DNA from: Oxytricha trifallax
Taxonomy: Eukaryota > Ciliophora > Spirotrichea > Sporadotrichida > Oxytrichidae
Direction: 5' to 3'
Assembly: GCA_000711775.1 (NCBI GenBank)
Contig: ARYC01017584.1
Location: forward strand, 21,069 to 85,068
Length of the DNA: 64,000 nt
The notes beneath the pieces are model-generated. The model was not told the DNA's origin. It was given only the letters and a program-made list of their open reading frames with translations, and searched no databases. Both the position numbers and the translations under genes were made by a program. Below, one piece after another: positions 53,488 to 63,823 of this stretch (positions are counted from its first letter, which is position 1; every line of letters starts with the position of its first letter).

Positions 53488-53945
53488 GTCAAAGTCTTTA
53501 TGTATCATTAGGAACATATATAAAGTGACCAAATTCTGAATTATCTGTAAAAATGACCAACTTTGCTATTCGTGGTCAAAATATCTGTCTTTTTATACAT
53601 GTCTCTTACATTTGAGCAGAGTGGTCAAAAAAGTGGCAAAAGTGCATAATTTTAACCCAAGTGACCAGAGTAGTGGTCAAAACTGAGATTCTCTATAAAA
53701 GTGACCAGAGTGCTTGATTTAAACCAATATGACCAGAGTAGTAGTCAAAATCTCAAAAAATCGCAGTTTTTACTCTGAATTTAGTGTTATGTGTCACTTT
53801 TCACAAATATGCGGTGACCAGGCCAAATTTGGAGCATGGTGGTCAAAAATCTTGAAAATGGTTGTTGCTGGTCAATTTGGTGAAAAATTTGGTGGTCATA
53901 AAGTTCAATGCTCCAGCAGTACCTGCAAATCTCAGCTGGTCTAAA
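53488..53945. repeat. Array of interspersed TGGTCA/TGACCA motifs
   Basis: About a dozen copies of GTGGTCAAA or its complement-type GTGACCAGAG, in both orientations, spaced 15-60 bp (e.g. near 53489, 53528, 53549, 53571, 53624, 53660, 53674, 53701, 53730, 53815, 53840, 53869, 53890, 53938). It lies beside the transposase fragment at 54.4-54.9 kb and may be the subterminal binding-site array of that element. Confidence 0.65.
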
Positions 53946-54239
53946 AAATCGAGCGGAAGTTGCGAATTTGCTAGTTTTTTGCTGAATTTATCGAACTGGG
54001 TAGCATGATGCTCAAAGCATCTCCTCTCTCACCAACCCATTCAATTCTTGAAATATCTCATTTGGAACCAACTTTTGTCAAATTTTAGCTTAAGTTGCTC
54101 AACTCCTCTGGTGCATACCTTAAGTGCTTAGAAATTTGCTATATAGAGTGGAGTAGAGCAGAATATGATGCCACTCGTCAAGAATTCATAATAGCATGAG
54201 CAGACTTATGCAAACTGCGATTTTCAGGGATCCTCATGC

Positions 54240-54330
54240 AATTATGTATCAATTTTAAGTACAGTATTAATAACAGCAGTAATAGCAGCAGTAATAGTAT
54301 AAGCAGTAAAAATGACAATGCATTAGGTAT
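54240..54330. repeat. Short AGCAGTAATAGT-type microsatellite
   Basis: Imperfect trinucleotide run near 54265-54315 (AACAGCAGTAATAGCAGCAG and variants). No frame suggests a protein here. Confidence 0.5.
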
Positions 54331-54384
54331 AAGCGCTTATAAAAATTTCAATGTATGTTGCAATTCTTGTTTTTGAGTAGAATC

Positions 54385-54876
54385 TCATACAAACCCATAC
54401 CTCAGAGTATGTATCCACTTCTTGATGCTGAATGCCCAGAGTCCTCGAACATCATCCTCGCTCATGTTTTTGATTATTTCTTGGATGCGTTTGACCAGCT
54501 GCACTCTATAAGTTAGTTAAATGAGTATGCTTACTTGCTGTTGATGTTCTGCTGCTTGAGGTTCTTTTTTATGTATGCAAACAACTATTCGATTGGGTTG
54601 CGCCAGGGCGAGTATTCTGCGTTGAAGAGTACGTTGACTTTGAAGCGACGAGCAGTCGCAAGCATCTCAGAATACTTATTAATTATGGCATTATCCATTA
54701 ATAGCACCACCTTCTTATTGCATAGATCTTTGTCAGTTCTTATACTTCTCAGCGTCTGATATATAAAGTTCTCAAACAGCACTGAATCAAAAGCTCCCTC
54801 AATGATTTGAGTGGAGACCACTCTGTCAACTGCGATTGCAGCTATCAAACCCATAGAATATTATTGTCTCTTCACT
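54385..54876 (-). CDS. Tc1/IS630-type DDE transposase, C-terminal half
   Basis: Frame begins near 54876 (VKRQQYSMGLIAAIAVDRVV) and ends at TGA 54387-54385 after removal of a 29-bp GT-AG intron (54506-54534). Visible: TQIIEGAFDSVLFENF, the second catalytic block VVLLMDNAIINKYSEML and the D34E-type end VLFNAEYSPWRNPIEQLF with the catalytic Glu, then a helical tail (RIQEIIKNMSEDDVRG). Both catalytic residues and the splice sites are intact, unlike the TBE copy at 20.9-21.7 kb. The N-terminal half is not adjacent: a similar one sits about 1.5 kb upstream (56370-56940). Confidence 0.75.
54506..54534 (-). other. Intron, 29 bp
   Basis: GTAAGC ... TTATAG on the minus strand inside the transposase half; splicing gives ..NINSKVQLVKRIQEI... 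Confidence 0.7.
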
Positions 54877-54883
54877 AATTGCT

Positions 54884-55380
54884 TTGCAATTGACAACTGC
54901 CTGGCTTTCTAACCATAATTACCTAAAATGGAAAGCATCTCCTGTCGATATTGAGAGATTGGTTTGTAAGGTTAGTCAAGCTGCCTTTCATTTATCATCA
55001 ATGAATGGGGTTTGTTATACTCCTTGGATTCCTCAAATTGGTTCTGATTTTGAGATAAGTCATCTATAAGAAAAGTTGATTAGCTTAAATAACGAGAGTT
55101 GGACTGTCAATTATGTTGTTAGATGGAAGTCTACTTATTACAGGATTGATCAGTAGAGTAACACTTAATTTGCAGTAAATGGATTCATACAACCTATAGG
55201 TGGAACCATGCAACCTGGAGTCATACAACCCGGATCCATACAACCGGGATCCGTACAACCTGGAGTCGTACAACTTTAGGGTGGAGCCATACAACCTTTG
55301 AGTGGAACCATGCAATCTGAAGGGTGGAACCATACAACCTTGAGGTATCTTCAGGGTATCTTCTTTAAGAATGGTTGTTG
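54884..55380 (+). CDS. Plus-strand open frame with QPG repeats, unknown
   Basis: TGA-free plus-strand frame: WLSNHNYLKWKASPVDIERL, CKVSQAAFHLSSMNGVCYTP, WIPQIGSDFEISHLQ, ESWTVNYVVRWKSTYYRIDQ, then five-residue repeats IQPGVIQPGSIQPGSVQPG and TGA near 55380. It is GC-richer than its surroundings and lies between the two transposase halves. It could be an inverted MDS of a nearby gene or part of an element. No ATG start. Confidence 0.4.
55195..55345. repeat. 15-bp minisatellite (GGAGTCATACAACCC-type)
   Basis: Degenerate tandem units GGAGTCATACAACCC / GGATCCATACAACCG / GGATCCGTACAACCT / GGAGTCGTACAACTT and looser copies around them. On the plus strand they read as Q-P-G-[SV]-[IV]. Confidence 0.75.
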
Positions 55381-55489
55381 AAATTATTGCATGATTACAG
55401 GTGTTAAGGAGACGACTTGCATCTCTATCACGTTTATGAGTTACCATAATCAAGACTATATCATACTGATACTGAAAGTATAGTTTCAC

Positions 55490-57510
55490 TTAAACAGCGA
55501 TTCATTCATTTGACAATAGACTATCCTAAGCTAACTTCCATCAACAACCACTTTCAGTCTTTTGTACTTACTTTCATCAACATTAGAACTGCTTAAAACT
55601 GACAGCGACAACTTCCTTGGAGTTAGTTAGATCACCTCTCTTGCCTCTAACCCATCATTGAACTGCTTGATTTCTTTAATGTCGATTACAACTTTAGTTT
55701 TGACACTCTATCAATCAAAGGCGTAAGGCCTGAGTGAATCCTTTTTATCTGCTCATCATCAGAAGTGATTTTCTTGGTACTGCTCTACAGCTTCAAATTC
55801 CTGAATTTTTTCAAAGTGCTTGATTGATTTCAAGGAGTATCTTCAACTTCTGGTATAGGAGACAAGTCTTTAGGCTATTGATGCACTGATTTCATTGTAT
55901 AGCGAGGTGGAGTTTAAAGATTGACTGATTTCCTTGAGTTGTTCTATACCAATTAATCATGAGTAGCTTACTTTGGAACTGCTTGATGATATGCTCGATT
56001 TCTGTAAAATTGATTGTTTTCACTATTGGTTCATAATACTTGCACCTGAATGGGGCTTCGAAATCGACTTTGCCTTTAATTTACTTGTTGAAGGCTGGAT
56101 GCTTGCTTATGTAAGCTTTTAGCATCTTGTAGTCCAATATTTTATGAACTAATTTAAGCTGGTTGAAGAGTGGATTTTATAAATGAGATTGCATACAACT
56201 CTTTCGATGATTCTGAAAAGTATAAATGATCCTACTGCTTTCCAAGCAGCATCCCTCCATACTGCAACTCTTTATCACCAGCTATGATTCTACTGTGCTT
56301 CTTGGCTGCAATCACTCTGGATTCGTTATACTTCCTCTTACCCAGTATACTATTCTAATTTAGTGCCCACTGCTTAGGAGGCAAGTAGTCAGACCTGAAG
56401 TTGCTTTCATCCACTGATATAATTACTGCATCCTCTCTTAGAAACTATGATAGCAGTCAACTCACCCATAAGCGCTTGCTGTTATAAGCAGGATCTCTAT
56501 ATATGACATTCGCTGCCTCTGTCTTGCCAAACTTCAGATGAAACTACTCCTTGAGAATTTTGTGAATCGTTGAGATGCAAGGCACTTTGAATGGATACTT
56601 TGATGGCGAGCTTATCTTCATTTCTTGCAATCGATTATGAATATTTCTTCCAGTGCACTGATAAATCCCAACCTCTTCAATGCATTCACCAACAGCAGCA
56701 ACCAGCTGCTCATTATCTCTCTCCCTCCTCTTGCCAGATATTTTTGGTTCTTAAGGATGCAATACTTTGGTTTTCAACTCATGCTTAAACTTCTCAACAG
56801 TTCTTGATACAAACTCTGCTGTCACTCGCAACTTCTTAGAAATTTACTTTGGCTTCAACTAATCTTCCATATACATCCTTACTATCTCAAATCGCTTATG
56901 GGCAAGCTTTGATTCTCAAGGTTTTAGGTATGGATTACAATCCTTCGGTAATCCATGGTTTAGCTACATTCTATTATATATAAGAGAGAGTAAACCTGTT
57001 TATATCAACTGCACTGGCTATCCTTCTTAAATCGACTGGGGTTTCTAAATTAGAATTATATTAGAATGATTCTTAAATCTTAATTTATTTGACTAACCTG
57101 CTTTGAAATGCGAAATTGACTCAAGAACTGCTCCAGAAATTGACACAATGAATCATCGTCATACATACTCTTGATATCAATCACGTCATTCAAGTAAGAA
57201 TCTATACCATCCAAAGGCATCTTAATGATTAACCCTCCTTATAAAGAATCCACTTGAGGAGGAACTTCACCAGAATTGACGAGAGCTCCCGTATTATACG
57301 AATACTTAGCTGGTGCAACCACTTGAACGAAATTCTTACCCAAAATTACAGGTCCCCACTTTACGATTTGCTTGTCTAAATCTTGACTCAACTCTACTTA
57401 ATGCTTTCAAAGGAGTGCTAGCTAAAATGATCGTCGCTAACGATCGAGGTGAGCGATTATTCTTACTAAGATTATTAACCCTTGTCGGAGTATTGGCATG
57501 AGAGTTTTTT
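55490..57510 (-). CDS. Unknown gene in several pieces, interleaved with transposase sequence
   Basis: Minus-strand coding pieces in order: NTPTRVNNLSKNNRSPRSLA (57490-57420); QDLDKQIVKWGPVILGKNFV, APAKYSYNTGALVNSGEVPP, MPLDGIDSYLNDVIDIKS, LCQFLEQFLSQFRISKQ (57390-57095); TPVDLRRIASAVDINRFTLS to PWITEG (57045-56930); then past the transposase part, RKYNESRVIAAKKHSRIIAG, KELQYGGMLLGKQQDHLYFS (56350-56200), LVHKILDYKMLKAYISKHPA, VDFEAPFRCKYYEPIVKTIN (56160-55980), and Ser/Lys-rich pieces (NNSRKSVNLQTPPRYTMKS; KKITSDDEQIKRIHSGLTPL) to about 55490. No family recognised and pointers not settled; that they belong to one gene is inference from style and order. Confidence 0.45.
56370..56940 (-). CDS. 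Tc1/IS630-type transposase, N-terminal half
   Basis: Minus-strand frame: RFEIVRMYMEDQLKPKQISK, LRVTAEFVSRTVEKFKHELK (helix-turn-helix DNA-binding part), GIYQCTGRNIHNRLQEMKIS, VPCISTIHKILKEQFHLKFG, then VIISVDESNFRSDYLPPKQW with the first catalytic Asp. One TGA interrupts at W-V-S (about 56465); it lies in a 21-nt GT-AG segment whose removal restores W-F-L-R-E-D. This complements the C-terminal half at 54385-54876, but unrelated coding sequence lies between. Confidence 0.65.
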
Positions 57511-57612
57511 ACTTTGAGTTGCTTTCATTATTTACAGTTTTATAATAATAGTTTAATTAACTTATCGGTTAAAACAACGATTAAATTATAATTAATTTAT
57601 AAAATTCTACCA
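57511..57612. other. Short intergenic region
   Basis: AT-rich divergent promoter space between the minus-strand gene and the plus-strand gene starting at 57613. Confidence 0.5.
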
Positions 57613-60600
57613 ATGCAGCCAATGTCGGACGACATCAATCGAGAGCCGATTGATAACACTTTTCATAGAGTGTCTTTACCAATGAAATTCTACTTTGATC
57701 TGACCAACCCATAGCAACATGAAGAGATTTTCTAAAAGGGAGGAAGTGCATTCCAAATACTCCATCATACACAAATCAAGATTCAGAAGGCAGGCAAATC
57801 CTAATCCAAAATAATGTTCGAGGGCACATTGTTAACATTTCTTCTGTTCTGTGATGACTACTGGAGCATGATTATTATGGTTCAACTAAACAGGCTAACT
57901 AGTAAAGATCAGCATCAGTTTACCTAGACTTTCAAAATTGTAAAGAGAGCTTATGACTGTATAGTTCAATAACCTAAACATGCTACCTAAGGAAGTCTGA
58001 AAGATTTGGCAGCACTAAATTCTGTTTAAGATCAGTACAAATTGACAATTGATAGGGATACTCATTTAAGAGCTTTGTAGATATGGTTCAGAGAATGAAC
58101 AAAATCCAGAAAAACATGGGCTATACCACATCTGCTATGATGAAAAATGTTTAGTCGACTTTCAACAAGGACTTTTCCTATTTTAAAGTGGATGTGGATA
58201 CTTCGTTATAAGACAATAGTATAGCCTCCAAATTTATGTTGCTTACATCAGCGGATATCTCTTAGCACTTCCCCCCGGCTGAGCTTGAACTTGTACAATA
58301 ATTTCATTTCGAAGGCAGGAATGAATACGAAGAGCGCGTTAAAAATTACTTTATCGTGAAACGGCAGATTGAAAAAGGCTAAAAACCTCAAGCTCAATAG
58401 CCTATGGTTCAGACCAACTTATCCATTTAAGCTCCAAATTTGCAAAATTCGATGCACAGTTACAACATGCTTGGGCTCAACAATCAATGCATGAGTAATG
58501 GCAATGGTACGAACCCGGAATCTTTCGAAATAAAGGACTTGTTGACTACATTCAAAAAAATGACAGACTCATAAATTCTATAAGAAACCAGATTCTCTAC
58601 TGAGCTATCTAAACGTCTGGTTACTACAAATGAAGATTTTATAGCAAGTTTGATAAACAGCAATGTCCGTATTCTGCCAGATTAATTGAGGACTCTACAG
58701 GATATCAGCAACTCTTCCAAGTAACTTCTGTAAAAATATGAGAACCAGCTTCCGTTGTAGACTCAGAGTAAAACTAGATACGATGAACGAAAGAATTCAG
58801 TAATCTAGTTTATTAACTAATTTCTCAATAATTATAACTAATCGTGTTAATAAGGCGACTACTTTAAAGTCTTCACTTCTCGGGATGAGGATCAGAATAG
58901 CAAGTTTAAAGACTTCCCACTAATTGATTAAGAGGCTACTGAAAAACTTATTAATAAGTTTAAATAAAGTGTGAAACTTGATGATACTGTGCTCAATAGA
59001 AATTTACTTTTATTCTAGTCTGAGGTGTAGGCATACAAAGACTAGCAGGTAAAGATCCGTCAATCAAAAGTAAACCAGAGAGAGAGATCCAAGTCAGAGA
59101 AGAAAGAGCAAACCATCGACGTTGGAACTGAGGATGTTTAGTAGCTTGAAGAATCCAAGAAAACGTTCACTCAAGAAAAGCCAAAACGTTTGACTTTCCA
59201 ATTTATGAACAAACGCACAGTTGAACAAATGAAAACCTCTGGAAACATGATAACTTCGACTGCTTTATAGAAATATCCTCAGGATCACCCCTTCTTACGC
59301 TTCAAGTACGTAAAGGCCAGGCCAAAAGCTTTCAGAGAAGCCTAAATCTACTAGCTGGGTAGTATGAAAACTTACTTACTTGACTGTTACGATCACATTA
59401 CTCAGCAGCTTTAAGGTGCCTATCAGATCAAGTACTTAGGCTCTCCCTTCTTTGAAGAATCAGATTATCGCCTTATGTATACTCCTCACTACTCCTAATG
59501 CAAAAGAAATAGCTTCAAGATGAATGCCTTCTAGAATAGAAATAGAGGAATGGTATTCAACGCCAATTGCATTTTCAAGAGCTCACTTCGAGATGATCCA
59601 AATGGCTACTTTTACCTAACTGAAGTTATGGGGTTACTGGCTATACTTAACGATGCTCCTATGTTCGCCAATACTTTAGCATTCTCAATGATGGTTTGCG
59701 GATTGCTCGAGATGAAACCTGAATAGTTCTTGAACGATTACTTCCTAAATCCCCTGAGATTTCCACTCACTTCCGTCTTAAATTGGTGTGCATATGATTG
59801 CAAATTTAGAAGTTACAAAGTTGCTCTCTATTTCAAAAAGATATGTTTGATTACGACTTGTACAGGATGCAGAGTATTTGCAGGTTTATCAGTCTCAACA
59901 ATAAAATATTCAAGCCTTTCTTCGAGGACCGACATGGAACTTTGATAGTTGAGCTGATCTACATGTTTGCAGACTCCCCTATTCCATAAAGTCACTTTGC
60001 AGTTTTAAGAATTGACAAAGATGGACAAATGCTGCTCATGTCAAGCAGACAGAAAGTAACCAGATTTCCAGTGATTATCAAGGATGAGAATGACTAAGAG
60101 AGGTGATCATGAGTGTTATCTTGGAGTTGATGAATGACGATGGGGCTCTTTCAGGACTCAAGACTGTGTTCACCATCAAAATATATGGCTGTGAGCGTGA
60201 CCTGACTCCTGTAACTACATTCTTGGGGCTAAGACAGACACTCACATTCTAGCTCGAGAATTTTTCCAAAGGATCTTTAGCTGGTAAGATTTTCACACAT
60301 CTAATAATTTATAGGTATTCAGGCAAAGAATTGCTTTATGCTGTAGTCGACCTAAAACGGCAGCTCGATTATTTGATGATTTAGTCTAGCGCTCTCACAT
60401 ACGAGTATGCTAGAGACGTTGACTACAAAGATGAGGATGTGGATGCATGCAGAATGGTTACTTAAGAAGCTGATGAAATGACAAAACTGGTGAATGTCAT
60501 TAATACTCTAAAGGGGCTGCAATAAGAAGATCAAGACCCTCAATCTTGTGCAGGTAATATAATTCACTAATAGAATTTCTATAGACCATCATGTAAGCCA

Positions 60601-61178
60601 GCTTAAGGAAAGAATCATACGAAACGAAGCTAAACCCTACAATTATGATCCATATTTCGTCATCGAAATCAGAGCATAAATCATCGATTTGATGTTGGTT
60701 TTAACAAGAAGCACTGATCAAAGTGCAAACTTTTAGCATGGCATTCCAGATTTATTGCTCAATTATGGAAGAGAATTTACCCAGGCCTTTATCAAAACTT
60801 TAGATCACACACTGGTAAATGAGAATGCTCACTTTTATAACTGGATCACTACAAGGTAAGCCCAATGAACTTTTGATTTGTTGTACATATAGAAATTAGG
60901 AGGTGTTCGATGAATGGCATCAATACTCTCTGGAGTATCTCAACCTCTAACATCCTCAAGACTTAAGATTGCTAATTTAAATGACAAGTCAAGAATCCAC
61001 TATTCACAAGACCAACGTTTCTCACTCCCGCCTGCTCGCGTAACCTAGTTGGTTCGCTATGTTGATGACATACAGCAAGAGATTATTAAAAATGTCGTCT
61101 TACCTTTAGAAAAACAAGTGCAAAGAACAAAGGAGGAGTAAAAAGAATTTCATATCAGCCCAATGCTTTAAAAACTGA
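57613..61178 (+). CDS. Large conserved-looking protein, function unknown
   Basis: ATG 57613 (MQPMSDDINREPIDNTFHRV), TGA 61176-61178; three IESs and three introns removed, giving about 1100 residues. Stretches: GGSAFQILHHTQIKIQKAG, FVDMVQRMNKIQKNMGYTTS, a Gln-rich linker, KDLLTTFKKMTDSQILQETR, basic/acidic linker, QKYPQDHPFLRFKYVKARPK, YLLDCYDHITQQLQGAYQIK, YFYLTEVMGLLAILNDAPMF, IFKPFFEDRHGTLIVELIYM, FTIKIYGCERDLTPVTTF, QIIDLMLVLTRSTDQSAN, EVFDEWHQYSLEYLNLQHPQ. Composition suggests a mainly helical scaffold or multi-domain factor. I do not recognise the family. TAA/TAG Gln codons are frequent. Confidence 0.8.
58039..58061. other. IES, 23 bp, pointer TAC
   Basis: TAC at 58036-58038 and 58059-58061; the join gives ..NSVQDQYSFKSFVDMVQ... 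Without removal the frame ends at TGA a few codons later. Confidence 0.72.
59800..59852. other. IES, 53 bp, pointer TGATT
   Basis: TGATT at 59795-59799 and 59848-59852; the join gives ..LNWCAYDYDLYRMQSIC... Confidence 0.88.
60076..60107. other. IES, 32 bp, pointer GTGAT
   Basis: GTGAT at 60071-60075 and 60103-60107; the join gives ..VTRFPVIMSVILELMN... Confidence 0.85.
60284..60322 (+). other. Intron, 39 bp
   Basis: GTAAGA ... ATTCAG; splicing gives ..SKGSLAGKELLYAVVD... An earlier TATAG acceptor would break the frame. Retention would also keep an open frame, so confidence is moderate. Confidence 0.55.
60554..60584 (+). other. Intron, 31 bp
   Basis: GTAATA ... CTATAG; splicing gives ..DPQSCADHHVSQLKERI... 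Confidence 0.82.
60856..60892 (+). other. Intron, 37 bp
   Basis: GTAAGC ... ATATAG; splicing gives ..YNWITTRNQEVFDEWHQ... Confidence 0.82.
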
Positions 61179-61260
61179 AAAACTTATTCCCTCAATTCTT
61201 TAACATTGCTTCAACCAGACAATCAAATCTCAAGTAAAGATAGTGTGTTGTTAATTATTA

Positions 61261-63823
61261 ATAGTGTCCTATCAAAAATCAGAGAATCAGAACAACAATT
61301 TACAGTTCTTGGCAAACGAGGGGTGAATTAAATCCATGGCCTGATTCAACAGAATAGATATTAATCTTCTGGCATTGATGTTCACAACTAGTACAATCAA
61401 TCACAGAATGACTAGTTCTCAAACTAGTGCAACTATTCTCAGCAGAATCAATACAGTCAGAACTATGCAAATGATTTAAGTCAACATAGTGACTCAAGCC
61501 TGGTTTCTAATTACAATGCTCCATGCTAATAGAGCCCTTTATCTTAGCTACCCTGTAAACTTAATGAACCAGAACCAATACCAAATTTATCAACAGTAAT
61601 AAAACCAAAATATCTTATCCAATACTACTGACACTGCTACAAAAAGTTAAGGCTCAACTCATACAGCCCAAATTAGCTCTTAACAAACTATGGGTTTTGG
61701 ACCAACAAATAACATACCAGCTCAAAATAATGCAAGTGGTTCCAAAGCTAAGAAGAAAGTTAGCAGACCTAGATAAAGAAGTAAAGCTTAGAAAGCAAAT
61801 GATAAGAAAAATCTCAAAGTTATTGCACCCAAATCTGGAGTTGACATTGAAGAAGAAGTCGATAGTCATACTGATCCAACTTACGTGCCATAACAAACAA
61901 AGAAAGTTAAGAAAGGCAATAATCTTACTTAAAGTCTCACATCAAAAGCAGCTACTGATTAGAACATGCCTTTGGAAGAATAAATCCTTAGTTGAACTGA
62001 TTCTGATAATGAGTCTCGTAAACAAGCTGAAAATGCCAATGCTATTTCAGATTAGTCACAGAGTGTTGCTAATTAGACATAACCCACCTCGATCCAAACT
62101 CCCAGCATGATTAGGGATTGCATTAAATAAATCCATAAAGTGCCTGATCAAATTCAAAAGCCTTTTGATGACATTTTAATCGAAAAGGGACTCAGCCAAA
62201 ACGATAAGTACAGTCAAAATAGTTAGAAAGCGCTTCCACAAGCTCAATCCAGGCAGTTGAATCCTGGTTTCTAGAATCAAAGTGGGAATATCTTCAATTA
62301 CTTCAGTCCCTAGAAGAGTGATTAAGTGTCTTCAACTGCTGCTTAAACCCCAATCAAGATGCAATTCTTAAATAATCAGCACTTTGGTATCATCGGAGAT
62401 TAGAGATAAGGCCTAATTGGCATGAACTCGAACTCATATATGAGCAGTCCAGTTGCAAATCTACCCCTATCTGGTTAAGTCTACTATAATAACTCCCTAT
62501 AGCAAACTTAACCTTTCTCATAATATCCAAGCCCTGCAATTAATCCCATAAATCCACTTATGCTTCTTTCTGCCTCGATGCAGCAACTCTAAAATTTGTA
62601 ATTGGCTTAAAATTCTATCATAGGAAGTGGAAACAACCCCTTATGCAAATTACATGGAATAACAATTCATAAGTTCCTGATAATAAGTCCAGAAAAACTA
62701 GAACCCTATAGATGTAAGAAAAGACCCTATAGGTGGTAGAGAAGAAAGGAATCGAAAGGAAACAAAAACAAAAAGGTTCACAAAAGAACTAAAAAACAGA
62801 AGAAGAAAGGGGTTCCAAAGGCAAATGTTAAGAAGAGACAGTTTCCTGCTTTCAGTGAATTGGTCTAGCAAACATTAATTTAAAACCCCGTTAATCAGAA
62901 TTCCTCCTCAAAAGTAAATTCTTAAGACGATTTATTGATGCGCGTGGAAGAGCCTGATCAAAACGTGTATTTGACCCAACAATAGCAAAATTCACTTTCA
63001 AAACCCCAGTCTTGCTCTAAGAACTTGAGCGCTAACCAACTTCAACAGGATTCCCAAGTGCAAGTGGATGGCAACAAAAGGAATGAAGGATTACAACAGT
63101 CATAGTATGAGCTTTCGTTCTAAAGACACCCTGGCTGTTAGGATGACTAAGTTTAGTTCAATGAGTACAACCTGCAGAATTAACAACATGCCAACTCCTC
63201 TTAAGAATAATTTGAGGAGATTCAATAAGATGGACTTAATGAGTAAGATGTTGATGATGATGATTATGAAAAGGGTATGATAGCATTGGGTAGCCACTCT
63301 CCTTCTTCTCAGGAAGAGAAACAGCATGAGGAGGAGCAGAAGTAGTAAGAGTAACTGCAAAAGCAGAACCAAGATCAACTACAAGAACATGAGAAAAATT
63401 AAGAACTAAATCTGGAAGAGACACAATCAGAACAAGAAATAGATTAAGATCATCCATCACAACAGCTCTAGATTCAGAAGAAGCTCGAAGAGCAGAAGCA
63501 AGAGTAGATCGAAGAGCAGCAAGAGCAGAAGCAAAAGTAGATCGAAGAGCAGAAGCAAGAGCAACCACAAGAGCAGCAAGAGCAGCAAGAGTAGCAGCAA
63601 GAGCAGCAGCAAGTGTAGCAGCAAGAGTAGCAGCAAAGAGTAGCAGCAAGTGCAGCAGCAAGAGCAACCAAGAAATCAACCAGGACCAAACAACAGCAAC
63701 ATAGACCAGGGTGTAGGATTGCCTCAAGACTAGGACAATAAGGCTTTGCCAGGAAATTCATCAGACATCGTCAAGAAAGATGGAGACAAGGATGGTCTAG
63801 ATGATGTTGGTCTCCAGTAGTGA
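61261..63823 (+). CDS. Q/N/S-rich nuclear-type protein with glutamine-glutamate repeat tail
   Basis: Start unresolved (frame open from about 61261, no ATG there); TGA 63821-63823. N-terminal third is Gln/Asn/Ser/Tyr-rich (DVHNQYNQSQNDQFSNQCN); then a lysine/arginine-rich patch (GSKAKKKVSRPRQRSKAQK), VDIEEEVDSHTDPTYVPQQ, TDSDNESRKQAENANA, HKVPDQIQKPFDDILIEKG, a low-complexity stretch (INPINPLMLLSASMQQLQNL), another basic patch (KKVHKRTKKQKKKGVPKANV), an acidic part (VDDDDYEKG) and a long QE/KQ tandem tail ending NIDQGVGLPQDQDNKALPG and KKDGDKDGLDDVGLQQ. Composition fits a chromatin or transcription-linked factor; no domain is recognised. IESs at 61536-61548, 61961-62002 and possibly 63637-63649. 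Confidence 0.65.
61536..61548. other. IES, 13 bp, pointer AGC
   Basis: AGC at 61533-61535 and 61546-61548; the join gives ..NAPCQQSYPVNLMNQNQ.., moving the reading into the frame that stays open downstream. Confidence 0.65.
61961..62002. other. IES, 42 bp, pointer ACTGATT
   Basis: ACTGATT at 61954-61960 and 61996-62002; the join gives ..LTSKAATDSDNESRKQ... An in-frame TGA inside the interval shows it must be removed. Confidence 0.88.
63440..63680. repeat. GAGCAGAAGCAA / GAGCAGCAA tandem repeat (QE-rich coding)
   Basis: Imperfect units of 6-15 bp (AGAAGCAAGAGTAGATCGA.., GAGCAGCAAGAGTAGCAGCA..) encoding E-Q-K-Q-E and E-Q-Q in the plus frame; in other frames they give Ala/Ser/Cys-rich shadows. 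An apparent frame change near 63637 can be repaired by deleting 13 bp between two 12-bp copies of GAGTAGCAGCAA (63625-63636, 63638-63649). Confidence 0.75.

Noticed and set aside
55195-55345. Could the evenly repeated 15-bp units be a CRISPR array?
   Set aside because: Units are contiguous without unique spacers and the DNA is eukaryotic; a minisatellite explains it.
55085-55489. Minus-strand frame with repeated RLYGS units
   Set aside because: Antisense reading of the 15-bp minisatellite; the plus-strand reading with QPG units looks more protein-like, and neither is secure.
63236-63761. Long minus-strand frames rich in Leu/Ala or Cys/Ser
   Set aside because: They are antisense shadows of the Q/E-repeat coding region on the plus strand.
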